DNA of 64,000 bases from Piezodorus guildinii (Eukaryota > Arthropoda > Insecta > Hemiptera > Pentatomidae): NCBI GenBank assembly GCA_023052935.1, contig CM041293.1, forward strand, positions 175,947,600 through 176,011,599, given 5' to 3'. The notes beneath the pieces are model-generated. The model had not been told where the DNA came from, searched no databases, and saw only the letters and a program-made list of their open reading frames with translations. Each line of letters begins with the position of its first letter. Positions within the stretch are counted from its first letter, which is position 1. Positions 45,295-57,266 of this stretch are shown here, piece by piece. Position numbers and translations under genes: made by a program.

Positions 45295-45765
45295 ATGCAG
45301 CCTTTCGTTATAGCTTCTCTATATTCTAAATTGGAGACACTACTAGCCGAGACTGGTATTTTCGATCGGCTACAAGAAAGGAACAAGAAGAAAGGAGATA
45401 TTGGAAGAAGGGTAGACCATCCATCTTGGAGAGACACTTATTGGAAGGGAGAGAGATACAAAGAGCTTCTTAGAGCAGCACAAACTTCTTCACGGCCCAA
45501 TCTTTTTGTAGCTCTTTGGCTATCGATACTGTCCTCGCTAATCGATCCCCCCTCGCCGCCTTAGCAATATATCACCTAGGTATATCTCATCTATTCAGCG
45601 GACAATAAATGGTTTAAGAGAGGTATTAAAGCTTGTAATACTATTTTTATTATGTTCAACCCCTCTGTCAAAAATCTAGGATCATCATTAAGCAAAATAT
45701 ATCACAGAAACCCAATATTCTTCATATTATCAATAAGTACCTGGGTTTAATTGTAGATAATGACT
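45295..45765 (+). pseudogene. unassigned open frame running into a Jockey-like scrap
   Basis: A frame of 89 codons (45295-45564) encodes a charged segment (E-R-N-K-K-K-G-D-I-G-R-R-V-D-H-P-S-W) that I cannot place. From about 45500 to 45765 the translation, across frames, reads as Jockey RT ending in K-Y-L-G-L-I-V-D-N-D. The first part may belong to the same element or be an older host fragment. Confidence 0.4.
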
Positions 45766-45772
45766 AACATGA

Positions 45773-46287
45773 CAAACTTAAATGCTCAAAGTCACGGATT
45801 CAAACCCGACAGATGAACCTAGGGCTTTCCGAAGGGAGTCAAACCCTCGTAATGCAATATTCAGAAGGAGACGTAAAATGGTGGTCCTCAGCCTGTGCGA
45901 TGTCAGGTACTCTTTAAACACCACTTTCCTAATTTAACCTGGATAGGCAAAATTTAGGACTCCTACTAAAGCATCGTCCGATTAAAGTGGTGTTAAATAT
46001 CACAATGGTATCACTTGTAGCTGGGTGGCTAGCATAACAGCCTCCTATGCCAAAGGTCACAAGTTCAAAGCCACAGGTGGTCATAGGATTTTTAATGGGA
46101 GTAAAAAATCCTTAGCAAAGCCGTCCTTCGGAGGGGACGTTAAAAGGTTGTCCCGAGCCTGTGCGATGTCAGGTACTCGTTAAACATCCCTATCCTAATA
46201 AAACCTGGTAGGAAAAATTTAGGAATCCCGCTGTAGCATCGTCCAATTAGCCACAGTAGCATAAAGTGACGTTAAATAAACAAACAA
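45773..46287 (+). mobile_element. two tRNA-headed SINEs in tandem
   Basis: 45773-46000 is an older copy lacking its A box and 5' end. 46007-46287 is nearly complete (TAGCTGGGTGGCTAGCA, GGAGGGGACGTTAAAAGG, GTTAAATAAACAAACAA). The B box of the second copy is mutated to AAGTTCAAAGCC. Confidence 0.82.
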
Positions 46288-46301
46288 AAACGAGCTACAT
46301 T

Positions 46302-47808
46302 TTTACTTTCACTTACTATATATAGTAAGGGAAAGTATTGCGATCGTGAAAATTTTCGAATTCCAGTTTTCAATGGAAGTAAACATTTCCCGTAAACATA
46401 AACAAGTCCCGAAAAAAAGTTTGTGTGTGTGTGGTAACTCACAGGCGGAAACGGCAAGTCCTATGAAACTGAAATTTCATATTTAAGACAACTATACGCC
46501 CAAGACGTTACAAAACCTTTTTCATCAAAATGAGTTTACGAGAAGAGCCACTTTATACGATGAATTTTGCACTTTTTTTCGATTTTCTCAAAAACGGTTC
46601 CGACAATTTTAATTAAACTCGCTACATCGATGTAAAATTTAATGGGCTTTTATATCATGTAGTTTTCATTCTGATTAAAATGGTCTGACAAGGCTTAAAT
46701 GCCGTTATTTTAATATTTCTTCCCCTAAAGTACCTTTAATTTTGTAGATTCAATAAAAATAACTGTATTAATTTGTTAACGCTGATGAAAAACAGGTAAA
46801 TATATGAATTGAATAAATTCGATACCCAACTAAAGGAGAAAACAGAAAAAATATTTTTTTAATGCAATATTTCGTTTTTGAACATAAGAGCAGTAATTAC
46901 ATGTATGATATACCGTTGGAAAGCTATAGATGTTAGAAAAAATATTATCTCATACACAAACTTTTGAACGTTAATAGATAGTGATGAAATGAACATAAAA
47001 CTAACCGATTATTTTAGATAATAATATAATAGATTTTTTAATAAAACACGTGTTTCTATATAAATTCAATTTAATAAATTCCTTAATAGTTTCACGTATT
47101 TTTATCTCTAACTGTATTTGAAAATTCTTTCATTGATTTTAAAAATGGAGGTAAGTGAAAGTCGTGTGTTGCCCGCACCAGATTTTTATTTAAAGAAAAC
47201 TGAAATAAAATATTTTTAATGAAATTTTTTGTTTTTGAGTATAAGAGCAGTAATATACATGTATTATATACCGCTGGAAAGCTAAAGATGTCAGAAAAAA
47301 TATTATCTCACACACAAGCTTTTAAAAGTTAATAGAGAGTAACGAAAAGCCGATAAAACTAACTGATTATTTTAGATAATAATATAATAGATTTTTTAAT
47401 AAAACACATGTTTCTATATAAATTCGATTTAATAAATTGCTTAATAGTTTTACGTATTTTTATTCAAAGAAAACTGAAAAAATATATTTTTAATGAAATC
47501 TTTTGTTTTTCAACATAAGAACTATAATACACATGTATGATATACCGTTTGAACGCTTGAGATTAAAAAAAAAAAAATTATCTCATACACAAGCTTTTAA
47601 AAGTTAATAGAGAGTAATGAAAAGCCGATAAAACTAACTGATTATTTTAGATAATAATATAATAGATTTTTTAATAAAACACATTTTTCTATAGAAATTC
47701 AATTTAACTAATTCTTTAATGGTTTTACTCACATTTGAAAATTCTCTAATCGATTTTAAAAACGGAGGCAAGTGAAAATCGTGTCTTGCCCGCACCAGAT
47801 TTTTAGAA
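46302..47808 (-). mobile_element. full HINE followed by two partial tandem units
   Basis: 46302-47189 is a nearly complete copy with hairpin palindrome. 47190-47460 and 47461-47808 repeat only the half next to the CTGGTG end, the last with its own GCAAGTGAAAATCGTG end. Such serial ends are reported for Helitron-like elements. Confidence 0.82.
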
Positions 47809-47884
47809 AATTATATTTTCACAATGGTTACTATAGAAACAAAAATTTAAACATAAGATTTGGCATTTCGTTTAGTTAATTCAT

Positions 47885-48110
47885 TTAACGTTACTTTATA
47901 CTGCTGTGGCTAATCACACGATGCTACAGTACGAGTCCTCTTAAATTTTGACAATCTAGGTTTAATTTAGGACCACTATTTATGTCTGCTCCGACAGCAA
48001 AACCAAGGATTTGTAATTTCCATTAAAATCCCAGAACATCTGCCAATATTTAATTTGCGACTTTGTGCATAGAAGGTTGTGGTACAGGCCACTATACTAC
48101 AGGTGATCCC
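47885..48110 (-). mobile_element. diverged tRNA-headed SINE
   Basis: Keeps ACGTTACTTTATACTGCTGT, GGCTAATCACACGATGCTAC and the terminal GGCCACTATACTACAGGTGA head. Highly decayed centre. Confidence 0.6.
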
Positions 48111-49002
48111 ATCTCATAGGTCGGATCAACGTTTTTTTCATTAAAAGTTCTTTCTTTTTTTTAATTGTTAGCATATTTGAAATTTAAAATTATTTCAAGA
48201 GTGCTACCAAAGGGCATGTTCCTGTTTATTTCATGTGTTTTATCATTAATAAGCATATTTACTTGTTGTATTTTATACGTTGTAAAAAAAAAGAAATATA
48301 TATATAGGTTTCGGGACAGAACATCGAATAATAAAGATAAAATCGATTCTTAGAGGCTTAAGAGAAGATTTGGAAAGTGTACTACGTATTTTATTGGTTT
48401 CAATAACAAAAACATTTAGCAAAGTATTTAAGCATATATCAAAGAAATTTATTAGGTTATCCATAAGGATAATGAAATAAATACACTCTTTTAAAGCTAT
48501 GAATAAAAACAACGTAATAAATAATAGTTTATTCAAGAATAAATTAATCTTACTTTTTGTTAGTCGAAGTAATTAGAATGGAAGATTTTTTACGTCCCCA
48601 GATCACTGCATGTGATCACTCACCTAGAACAAAAAAAAGAAGGTTAATGAATAAAATAAAATTTTATATATGTATGCATATATATATATATATATATATA
48701 TATTGTTCTATCAGATTTCGACTGTTGGTAATTTAAGTTTTTACTGTTCTTAGGTTTCAGTCAATGAATAAACGATTCTACCTTTGCAACGTTTCGAGAA
48801 TTTATTGTTCTCATAATCATGCAATTTTAGACAAAATAGTGTCTTAAATAGACATATGTGTAGACCACCAACTTGGAAGAACACTCAATTACACCTCAAC
48901 AGTTCTTTACACCTTCTCCCCAAGTGTCTCGGCGCCTTCCACTAGCCACTACTGCACAAGTAGCACCGTTCAAGAATTTAGTGAACCTCCATTTATTTAT
49001 CC
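48111..49002. other. AT-rich region with a Penelope-type hammerhead variant
   Basis: 48683-48702 is a short TA run. 48737-48862 is a copy of the second hammerhead-like repeat (minus core 48784-48832: ATGATTA in place of CTGATGA, stem II GAGAA/TTCTC, GAAAC, GTT, stem I TTGC/GCAA). 48870-48990 is unassigned and moderately GC-rich. Confidence 0.5.
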
Positions 49003-50095
49003 CATGCATTTTTGACCTTTTTAAAATTATCTCGAAACGATTTAGATTAAACTCTCTATACCGATGTAAAATTGATTGGGCTTTAACATAATGTAGGTTT
49101 GATTCTAGTTGAAATAGTCTGACAGGGCTTAAATGCCGAAATTTTAAACTTTCTTCTTCTGAAGTACATTTAATTTTGTAGATTAAAAAAAAAAATAGGC
49201 ACATCATCTTTTTAGTATTGATAAATAACGGCTAAATAAGCAAATGAAGCGAATTTGATGAACAACTGAAGGAGGAAAGTGAAAAAATATTTTTTAATAC
49301 AATTCATGTGTTTTTGAACACAAGAATAGTAATATAGATGTATAATTTACCGTTGGAAAGCTAAAGATTTTGGACAAAATTTTATCTAATACACAGAATA
49401 GTGAAAGTAAATGGAGAGTGGTAAAAAGCCGACGAGTCTAACTGATTGTTGTTGATAAAAATATAATTCATTATTTAATAACGCACATGTTTCTATTGAG
49501 ATTCCATTTAATTAATTCTTAAACAATTTATCTTTAAATGTATTTGAAAATTCTTAAATTGATTTTAACGACGGGTGCAAATGAAAGTTGTATGTTGCGA
49601 GACCAGATTTTTCAAATTGAAGTTTTTAAATTGGTTTTAACAGTCGAGGTAAGTGAAAGTCGTGTGTTGCCCGCACCAGATTTTAATTTTTTTTAAATCA
49701 TAAACAACCGTAATACGACAGTAAAGCATTAATGTTTTATTATTATCAATAAAGACTTTAGCTGGTTGGCTAGCATAACAGCCTCCCATGCCAAAGGTCA
49801 CGGGGTCAAACCCGCAGGTGGTCCTAGGATTTTTAAATGGGAATAAAAAATCCTTAGTTATGCCGTCCTTCGGAGTGGACGTTAAAAGGTGGTCCCGAGC
49901 CTGTGCGATGTCAGTTACTCGTTAAAGATCCCTATCCTAATATAACCTGGATAGACAAAATTTAGGACTCCCACTGTAGCATCGTCTGATTAGCCATAGT
50001 AGCATAAAGGGACGTTAAAAAAATAAACAAACAATAAAGACTTTGATTTTAACAAGGGAGGTAAATGATAGTCGCGTGTTGCGCGCACTATATAT
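49003..50095 (-). mobile_element. HINE pieces with a SINE insertion
   Basis: 49003-49610 lacks the hairpin end. 49620-49683 is a second CTGGTG-type end. 49690-49759 plus 50032-50095 form a third end interrupted by the SINE. Confidence 0.72.
49760..50031 (+). mobile_element. tRNA-headed SINE with 13-bp target duplication
   Basis: CAATAAAGACTTT at 49747-49759 and 50032-50044. B-box-like GGGGTCAAACCC, full body, AAATAAACAAA tail. The head starts within the A-box region (AGCTGGTTGGCTAGC), so the first few bases are lost. Confidence 0.88.
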
Positions 50096-50454
50096 TTTCT
50101 ATAAGAAACGATTTCTCGCACAGCAAAGAGGTCCTTAGAAAAACTAGGTGGTTGGAGGAGGAAGAGATATTGCGGACCTGAAGGACGCTCCATCAAGAAG
50201 CGAGGACTGTCCATCATGGCCCGCTACAGGACTAATAGTTGGTCTTCACTCTCCTTCATAGTGTCTCTCGGCTGAATTAGGTCCTGTCATACTCGAGTAA
50301 CTAGATACTTCGGTAGTTACTAATTACTTTACTGGAGATTTCTTATGAGTGAATACTTCACTGTCATCACTGAACACAAAGGAGTTCTTTGGGTTATCTT
50401 TAAATTACTTAACATACTCCCGCCGCACATTGGAAAATATGAACGATTTAAATA
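50096..50454. other. unassigned, partly GC-rich stretch
   Basis: 50100-50290 has a balanced composition and short frames on both strands with no recognised motif. Confidence 0.3.
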
Positions 50455-51150
50455 AATAAATAAATAAATTCTTTATTATTCTGGGACAAGTCCCTTTGGA
50501 ATAACATCTACATAACATGTAAATTGGATTTTAGAGTCTTAGAGAATTATTATTATTATTAATAAACAATTTAACTAAAACTAACAGAAAACAGACATAC
50601 GCAAAAATGTTGAACATAGAATAAAATAGAGTCAATTACAGTTTTGTTCTGACTGGATGGTCATGAGATGAATGAATAAGCGGGATTTGAATGTAGGAAG
50701 AGAGTTGGAGTGACGGATAGAAAGAGGAATAGAATTCCATAGGATTGAGAATCGGATAAGGAACGATCTGTCAAAATGTGCAGATTGGTGGGCCGTTGTG
50801 TATAAATCTGAAGGTCTAGAGCGTGTACAGCGGGAATGGACAGAGGATTTGAATTGTAGAAGGTTGAAAATGTATGATGGGCGGCAGGATTGGATAACTT
50901 GGTAAAGGAATGATGCAAGGAAATACTTCTGGCGATTGGAAGGATAAAGCCACTTCAACTCGCTATAAAATTCGGAGACGGAGGTGTGTTTCGGGACCCC
51001 GAAGATAAATCGAACAAAGCAGTTAATTAGGCGTTTTATTTTTACTTCGAGATCCCCAGAAACACAACCGTATACGGTACAGCAGTAGTCGAAGTGGGGG
51101 AATATTAAAGAGGTAACGAGGAGCTTCCGGGTTTAGGTGGAAAATATTCT
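50455..51150 (-). pseudogene. CR1-like retroposon 3' part
   Basis: The minus frame 50632-50958 encodes K-W-L-Y-P-S-N-R-Q-K-Y-F, P-S-Y-I-F-N-L-L, F-x-R-S-F, L-W-N-S-I-P-x-S-I-R and S-L-P-T-F-K-S-R-L, the classic C-terminal domain of CR1/L2-type RTs. The upstream part to 51150 continues with stops. The 3' end has a (TTTA)-type tail at 50452-50475. RT catalytic core absent. Confidence 0.78.
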
Positions 51151-51156
51151 GAAACT

Positions 51157-51640
51157 TAAAAAAAAAAAAAAAAAAAAAAAATAGATAATATATAGATAAT
51201 ATAATATAAAATATAGATGCGCTGTATATATATTGTAAGAGCTGACATGTCAGGCATGAGGGAGGTCAGTACCCAACGGCACCTCCTTCTAACGTGAAGA
51301 TCATAAGTTTCAAACAAGGAGATCCCTTAACCACCTCCTTTTCAGCCTTCTTCTGGTGAGTTCCGGCAAGTCCGTTGTCGCCATGTTTTAAATGAGTACG
51401 TAGTAATAATGTCCGTGAAGTTTGTCATGGAATCTCTTGTATGAAGTATGATTGTAGTCTTGAACAGTAGGTATATGTAGGTCTGTATGTAAAGTTTTGT
51501 TACTCACGTACCAAGGTGAGCGTGTTATTAGTCTCAACGTTTTCGATTGAAAAGTCTGTATTTTTTTAATGTGAGTCTTTTTAGCGGTTCCGAAAATTTG
51601 AGATGCATATGTTCATAATGGTTTTGAATGTATTATGCCG
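51157..51640 (-). pseudogene. Jockey-like retroposon fragment
   Basis: The A25 run at 51157-51181 borders it. The minus-strand translation of 51255-51640 matches the C-terminal half of the 43621 copy (region T-H-x-K-K-I-Q-x-F-Q, W-Y-V-S-N-K-T-L-H-T-D-L). Broken by frameshifts. Confidence 0.6.
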
Positions 51641-51644
51641 ATAA

Positions 51645-53010
51645 ATTGGAGACTGTTCAACTAAAATTTTTGAAAAGATTACTCTCAATTCCAAAAAAAC
51701 ACCTAACTCATATGTCAGGATTGAGTCTGGTTTTATACATTTAAAATATTATTCAACACAGCAAAGAAAATAACAGATAGTGAATATATAAAAGAAATAA
51801 AAGGAAATATTTATAATATATTGATAGAAAATCTTTATCAAAAAAAATAAATAAATAAAATATGGTATAAAAATCTTAAAATTGGAAACGATAATAAAAA
51901 TAAGTAGTAGAAGTAGTGTTGTGATTGTTTGAAAACATTGAATGGAACAGGAAAGGCATTAGATAAAGACCAGTTGAGTACACATGATAGTTTCAAATAC
52001 ACAGGATAAATTGATATATGTGATGATGAAATATTAAGATTTGATATTGTGAATGAAATATATTGTTTAATGACCTATATTGAGTAAAAATATGGAAATG
52101 GATTTAAGTATATATAAAATTTTATACATAATGTAAATAGTTTAAAATATAAATTATTTCTAATTTATAAATAATATATTCTTAATATGTATATAATTGG
52201 TTGAAATATTTTTACAATTATATTTTAGATAACATTGAATATCTGAAGATGAGGCATGTGAAGCCTCGAAACGTTGTAAAGATTGGTTGTTGACATGTAT
52301 GAATAAAAAATGCATATGAACAAAAACAAGAAGAGATTGTTCCAATTGATATGATCATATTAAAATATTTAAAAAAATGATAAACTGGTGGCAGAAAATT
52401 TTAGAAATGGAAAATACCAGACATAATATGCTAAAATAGACTTAGAGACCTAGAAACCAATAAAAACGTGCCTTTTAACTGGACTGCAGAAGTTCGTAGG
52501 TCACTGATTCTTATAGGTTCAGAGGAAATATGGGCTCTCAATGATCCAGCTGTTTTAAAAAATTCAAAGACCAAACTGTTTGAGAAAATGGTTAATCATT
52601 TATATTGCAGGGATATAGAAGCTATTGAAAATTCCTCTTACAGTAAAATATATCGCCATATAACCAACTTTCAACTCGGAGAAGAATATTTAAATCTTAG
52701 ATGCAATATAAACACAATAAAGTTAATCGCTCAACTAAGACTGGCAGGCGAGAAACACAACACTTTGAACCTAACATGACTTGCCCTCTATGTAATACCG
52801 ATGGTTATGATAATATTCAACATTTTCTAATATCGTGTCCAGTTTTAGATCCAGTCAGAAGATTCTATTTATTTAAGTATGTTATGAAAAATTTTAATTT
52901 AGAAGACTTATTAACAATTACCAACTATAAGAAGTTGAACGATCTATTTTTGTTTTCAATAGAGGCTTTAAAGATAAGAAGTTCTGTTACGAACGACTAG
53001 TACAAAATTT
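51645..53010 (+). pseudogene. non-LTR retroposon C-terminal part with zinc knuckle, interrupted
   Basis: 51645-51760 gives Q-L-K-F-L-K-R-L-L-S-I-P-K. After an insertion (about 51900-52380) the frame at 52468-52779 shifts into 52701-53000, which has C-P-L-C-N-T-D then N-I-Q-H-F-L-I-S-C-P, the Cys2HisCys knuckle. A single frameshift near 52750 joins the parts. No palm domain. Confidence 0.65.
52240..52276 (+). ncRNA. hammerhead-like motif in a Penelope-type insertion
   Basis: CTGAAGA, stem II GAGGC/GCCTC with loop, GAAAC, GTT. Stem I pairing is weak. It lies within the 51900-52380 tract that splits the retroposon. Confidence 0.5.
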
Positions 53011-53164
53011 ATAGGCATTTGTTCTGTTATTTCTTTTTGTTTATATAAATTTTTTATCAAAATATGTATTATTTAAAACTGTTTTTGTTTGATTTTCTGG
53101 AGTTTATTATTTTTTATTTAAAGTGTCTTTGTTTATTATTTAAACAAGATTTGTATTCTTAGTT

Positions 53165-54410
53165 ATTTTGTTAAAATACCAACTTTCTCGGAATCCGTTC
53201 CTCACCGAGCCCAACAACTTTACGCGCCCATTTGAATCTCCGCAATGCTATCAACTCAATTATATTCACAGGGTACAAACTCCGCAATTCCGCGTTGTGC
53301 AACCTTCTAAACTCCCCAGTGGCCTCATCCCTCTTCGGGCCAAATATTTTACGCAGTACCTTATTCTCGAAAACCTTAAGCCGTTGTTCATCCTTCAAAG
53401 TAAGCGGCCATGTTTCGCATCCGTAAAGAACCGTTGGAAGAATAATAGTTTTATAAATTCTAACCTTTAAGTTTTTAGACAGAAGCCGCGAGCTAAGTAA
53501 TTTAGCAACTGAATAATAACACGCATTTCCCACCTTTAACCAAGACTTTATTTCTTCCTGGATTTCATTTTTTCTTGTTATCATTGAACCTAAATACTTG
53601 AATTTCTCTACGTGTTCAAAAGTATGACCAGAAATATTAATATCATCAAGATCGCCACCATTTCTGCAACTAATCATATATTTCGTCTTATCGGTATTTA
53701 ATTCGAGACCTATTTGTTTACCGGTTTTTATTAACACACTTGTATTAAGTTGTATAGTTTCCGTGTCTTCACCTAGTAGTACCAGATCATCGGCATACCC
53801 AAAAAACCGGAATCTTGTCACCCATATTTAAGCCTTTCTCGGTACACATCATCTTTTCTATGACATATTCTAAAGCTATATTAAACAAAACAGGTGAAAG
53901 GGAGTCACCCTGTTTCAAACCCGATCGCACCTCAAATCTCTCGGAGTAATTATGACCGATTCTAACTTTATGAAATATTTCCGACAAACACATCTCTACT
54001 AGGTTTACTAACTTTTTAGGTATCCCCTGTTCAATCATGATGTTATATAGCTTCTGAAGGTCTATGGAATCATAAGCCTTTTTAAAATCGATATAGAGTT
54101 GATGGACTACACCGTTGTATTATGGAAAATATTTGATCAGTAGTCGAGCGATTCCGCCTAAAAACACATTGGTAGTCTCCGATAATTTCCTCAGCGTATT
54201 CCGTGATTCGGCTAGTTAGTATTGATGAGAATATTTTATAGCATACTGGGAGAAGAGAGATCCCACGATAGTTGTTACAATCCGTCCTCGGTCCATTTTT
54301 GTGAATCGGAATAAGTATTGATTCATTCCATTCTTCGGATATTTTTTCATTTTCCCAGATCTTTTTAACTAAAACATGTAATTTGGAAACGCCCGCTTCT
54401 CCACACGCTT
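53165..54410 (-). pseudogene. RTE-like retroposon RT, 5'-truncated
   Basis: In the minus strand from 54408: I-P-I-H-K-N-G, N-Y-R-G-I-S-L-L, R-x-R-S-T-T-D-Q-I-F (fingers), then (54038-53787) G-L-K-Q-G-D-S-L-S-P-V-L-F-N. After a frameshift come G-Y-A-D-D-L-V-L-L-G (53797-53771 area, intact catalytic Asp pair), K-F-K-Y-L-G-S-M-I and L-Y-G-C-E-T-W. The C-terminus is truncated near 53165. At least one frameshift lies near 53800, and a stop-rich patch near 54090 corresponds to the first palm motif. Clade is judged from motif style. Confidence 0.82.
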
Positions 54411-54411
54411 T

Positions 54412-54456
54412 GATTTACTTATCTATATATGAAATATATAGGTAAGACAAAAGGTC

Positions 54457-54495
<39 letters not shown>

Positions 54496-55243
54496 TAGCT
54501 CCCGCGCGTAAACGAAAAGTCCTATGAAACTGAAATTTCTTTATTTAAGACAACTATAGGTCCGAAAGGTTACAAAAATATTTTCATCAAAATCAGCTAA
54601 GAAGAAGAGTCACTTTAAACCATGCATTTTGCACGTATTTACGTTTTTCTCAAAAACGGCTCTAACGATTTCGATTAAACTCGCTATACCGATGTAAAAT
54701 TTAATGGGCTTTAATATCATGTAGGTTTAATTCTGATTGAAATAGTCTGACAGAGCTTAAATGCCAATATTTTAAATTTTCTTCTTCTAAAGTACCTTTA
54801 ATTTTGTAGGTGCTATAAAAATAACCATATCATCTGATTAGCATTGCAAAAAAAAAAACAGGTAAATACATACTTTGAACGAATTAGATATCCAATTAAA
54901 GGAGAAAACTGCAAAAATATTTTTTTAATCAAAATTTTTACTTATTTAACTTAAGAACAGTATTATATACGTGTATAACATACCGTTGAAATGCTAGAGA
55001 TTTTAGAAAAAATGTCATCTCATGCATAATCTTGTAAAAGTCAATAAAGAGTGATGAAAAGCCGATAAATCAAACTGATTGTCGTAGATAATAATTTAAT
55101 AAAACACATGTTTCTACCCAAATCGAATTTAAATAATCCTTTAACAATTTATTTTCGTTTAAAAATATGTTTTAAAACAATAAAATTGATATAAATAATG
55201 GAGGTAAGTGAAAGACGTGTGTTCCACACACCAGATTTTTTTT
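54412..55243 (-). mobile_element. HINE copy with long (GT)n
   Basis: Hairpin end reduced to ACTTATCTATATATGAAATA. (GT) run at 54462-54493. The other end is GTAAGTGAAAGACGTGTGTT then CACACCAG. It abuts the RTE copy directly. Confidence 0.83.
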
Positions 55244-55765
55244 TCCTTCTGCAATGTCATTAGATAATCTAAATATCAAGGATTGTATAACTTATTATAA
55301 TGTCAAATATTATATTGTATTAAATAATATAATATTTGATTTAACCAATCAGCTTTTTAGTCTATTGAATTGAGTAAAAGGTGAATGAAACTGATAATAT
55401 AAAAATTAAAAAAAATCCATAAATTGAGTTTAAAATAATCAGGGAATTAAAAAAGGAGGCGGTGTTAGCAGCCCTAATTAAAGAAGTTGATGACTTTCTG
55501 ATGAAAGTTTTGATTCATGGCAGAGATCGAGGGATAGGATTGGAAGGAGAGGCGTTTGTGGACCTGGCTATAGGTTAATTGGAGTTGACCGAAGAATGAT
55601 TGCCTACGGGGGTGCCATCTTGACAGATTACATCTCTCTGTCACAATCGATATACTTTCTGATTCCAAAGAGGTTTGATTCGTTATTGAACGTCTTTCGA
55701 CAGTAGCCATATAATAAGTGTTTTCATTCTTCTCTGACACCTTCACCCCTTGGGCGGGAGGTGTC
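55244..55765. other. unassigned region ending in a hairpin
   Basis: 55245-55440 AT-rich. 55470-55740 has balanced composition and a 101-codon minus frame of unknown nature. 55727-55769 is an inverted repeat (TTCTTCTCTGACACC and GGTGTCAGAGAAGAA) at the junction with the RTE copy. Confidence 0.4.
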
Positions 55766-56605
55766 AGAGAAGAATTCACCTGTGTTATTTAATATAGCTC
55801 TAGAATATGTCATAGAAAAGGTGATGTGTACCGAGAAAGGTTTAATTATGGGTGACAAGATTCCAGTTTTGGGGTATGCCGATTATTTGGTACTGCTAGG
55901 TGAAGACACGGAAACCACACTACTAAATACAAGTGTGTTAATAAAAACAGGTCTCGAATTAAATACCGATAAGAAGAAATATATGATTAGTAGCAGAAAC
56001 GGTGACGATCTTGGTGATAGTGATATATTTAGTCAGAGTTATTTAGAAATTCAAGTATTTAGGTTCAATGATAAGAAGAAAAAATGAAATCCAGGAAGAA
56101 ATAAAGCCCCGATTAAGGGTGGGAAATGCGTGTTCTTATTCAGTTGCTAAGTTACTTAGCTCGCGGCTTCTATCTAAAAACTTAAAGGTTAGAATTTATA
56201 AAACTATTATTCTTCCGACGGTCCTTACTTTGAAGGATGAACAACGGCTTAAGGTTTTCGAAAATAAGGTACTGCGTAAAATATTTGGTCCGAAGAGAGA
56301 TGAGGCCACTGGGGAGTTTAGAAGGTTGCACAACACGGAATTGCGGAACTTGTATCCGGTGAATATAATTGAATTGATAGCATACCGGGGACTCAAATGG
56401 GCGAGAAAGTTGTTATTCGTTGATCCGACTGGTATGCATCCGAAAGGTAGGTCGAAGCGTCGATGGGAGGATTGCGTTAAGGCTGATCTCGGGGGCTTGG
56501 AATTGAACGGTGAAGATTGGACGAGCCTGTGTAGATGGACTATGGTGGTATCGACATCGAACCTTCGGGTTCGGTAAGCCTATAATTATTATTATTTCAT
56601 TCTTC
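55766..56605 (+). pseudogene. RTE-like retroposon 3' part, active site mutated
   Basis: Second copy of the 53165-54410 family. It begins at S-P-V-L-F-N and has Y-A-D-Y-L-V-L-L where an intact copy has Y-A-D-D, so one catalytic Asp is lost. A frameshift near 56050 and a short deletion (the Y-G-C-E-T-W block is missing after I-L-P-T-V-L) follow. The C-terminus is complete (G-R-S-K-R-R-W-E-D-C, D-W-T-S-L-C-R-W) with an ATTATTATT tail at about 56586-56597. Confidence 0.85.
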
Positions 56606-57125
56606 TCTGGATTACAGCTGAGGACAGACATCCCGAAAACATATACTTATATAGTTCTTAAATCCTTCTACAAACCCAATATCTCTCTGACTAGGAAAAG
56701 CAGTAGGTTTCACAGAGGGTCTCATTAACGTCTTGTCATATCGAGAGAGCAAATACTAGACCTTATGTGGAACGAAAAAGTATATATGACCCTTTATTCA
56801 ATTCTCAACGGTTTGGTAGGAAAATTATATTTTGAGGTTTTTGCAATTATCCAAGGTTTTCGTGAGAAAAACTCGAATTTATCTACTTCATATGTTTCCC
56901 AGAAGGTTAGGAATTCAGACCTCAAAATATGTTTTTCTGGCAAAATTTAGGACTCTCACTGTAGCATCGTCCGATTAGCTCCAGCAGCACAAAGTCACGT
57001 TAAATAAACAAATAAAGGAAAAAAAAATAACTTTAAACTTTTATCAACTTGAACTTTACTTAATAGTTCTTAAATTGTTTTTAGCTGTCAAGGTAAGTGA
57101 AAGTAGTGTGTTGCCCGCGAAACAT
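56606..57125. other. unassigned tract, SINE tail and HINE end
   Basis: 56606-56938 no recognised content. 56939-57016 is the 3' 78 bp of the tRNA-headed SINE (plus). 57050-57125 is a CTGGTG-type HINE end (GTAAGTGAAAGTAGTGTGTT). Confidence 0.5.
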
Positions 57126-57222
57126 TTTCAATGATAAGTAAAACAAAAATATATATAGTCGACTGTAGAAATTATCGTAGGTAGAAATAGTCAGGAGTCA
57201 GTCATTATTAATATTTTAGTTT

Positions 57223-57266
57223 TGCCGACGTTTCGGCTCAAACTTGTGAGCTATCATCAGGGCTAC
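57223..57266 (-). ncRNA. hammerhead-ribozyme-like motif
   Basis: On minus: TAGCC, CTGATGA, stem II AGCTC/GAGC, GAAA, CG, TC, GGCAAAA. Stem I GCC/GGC and core intact; predicted cleavage after the C of GTC. Confidence 0.68.
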
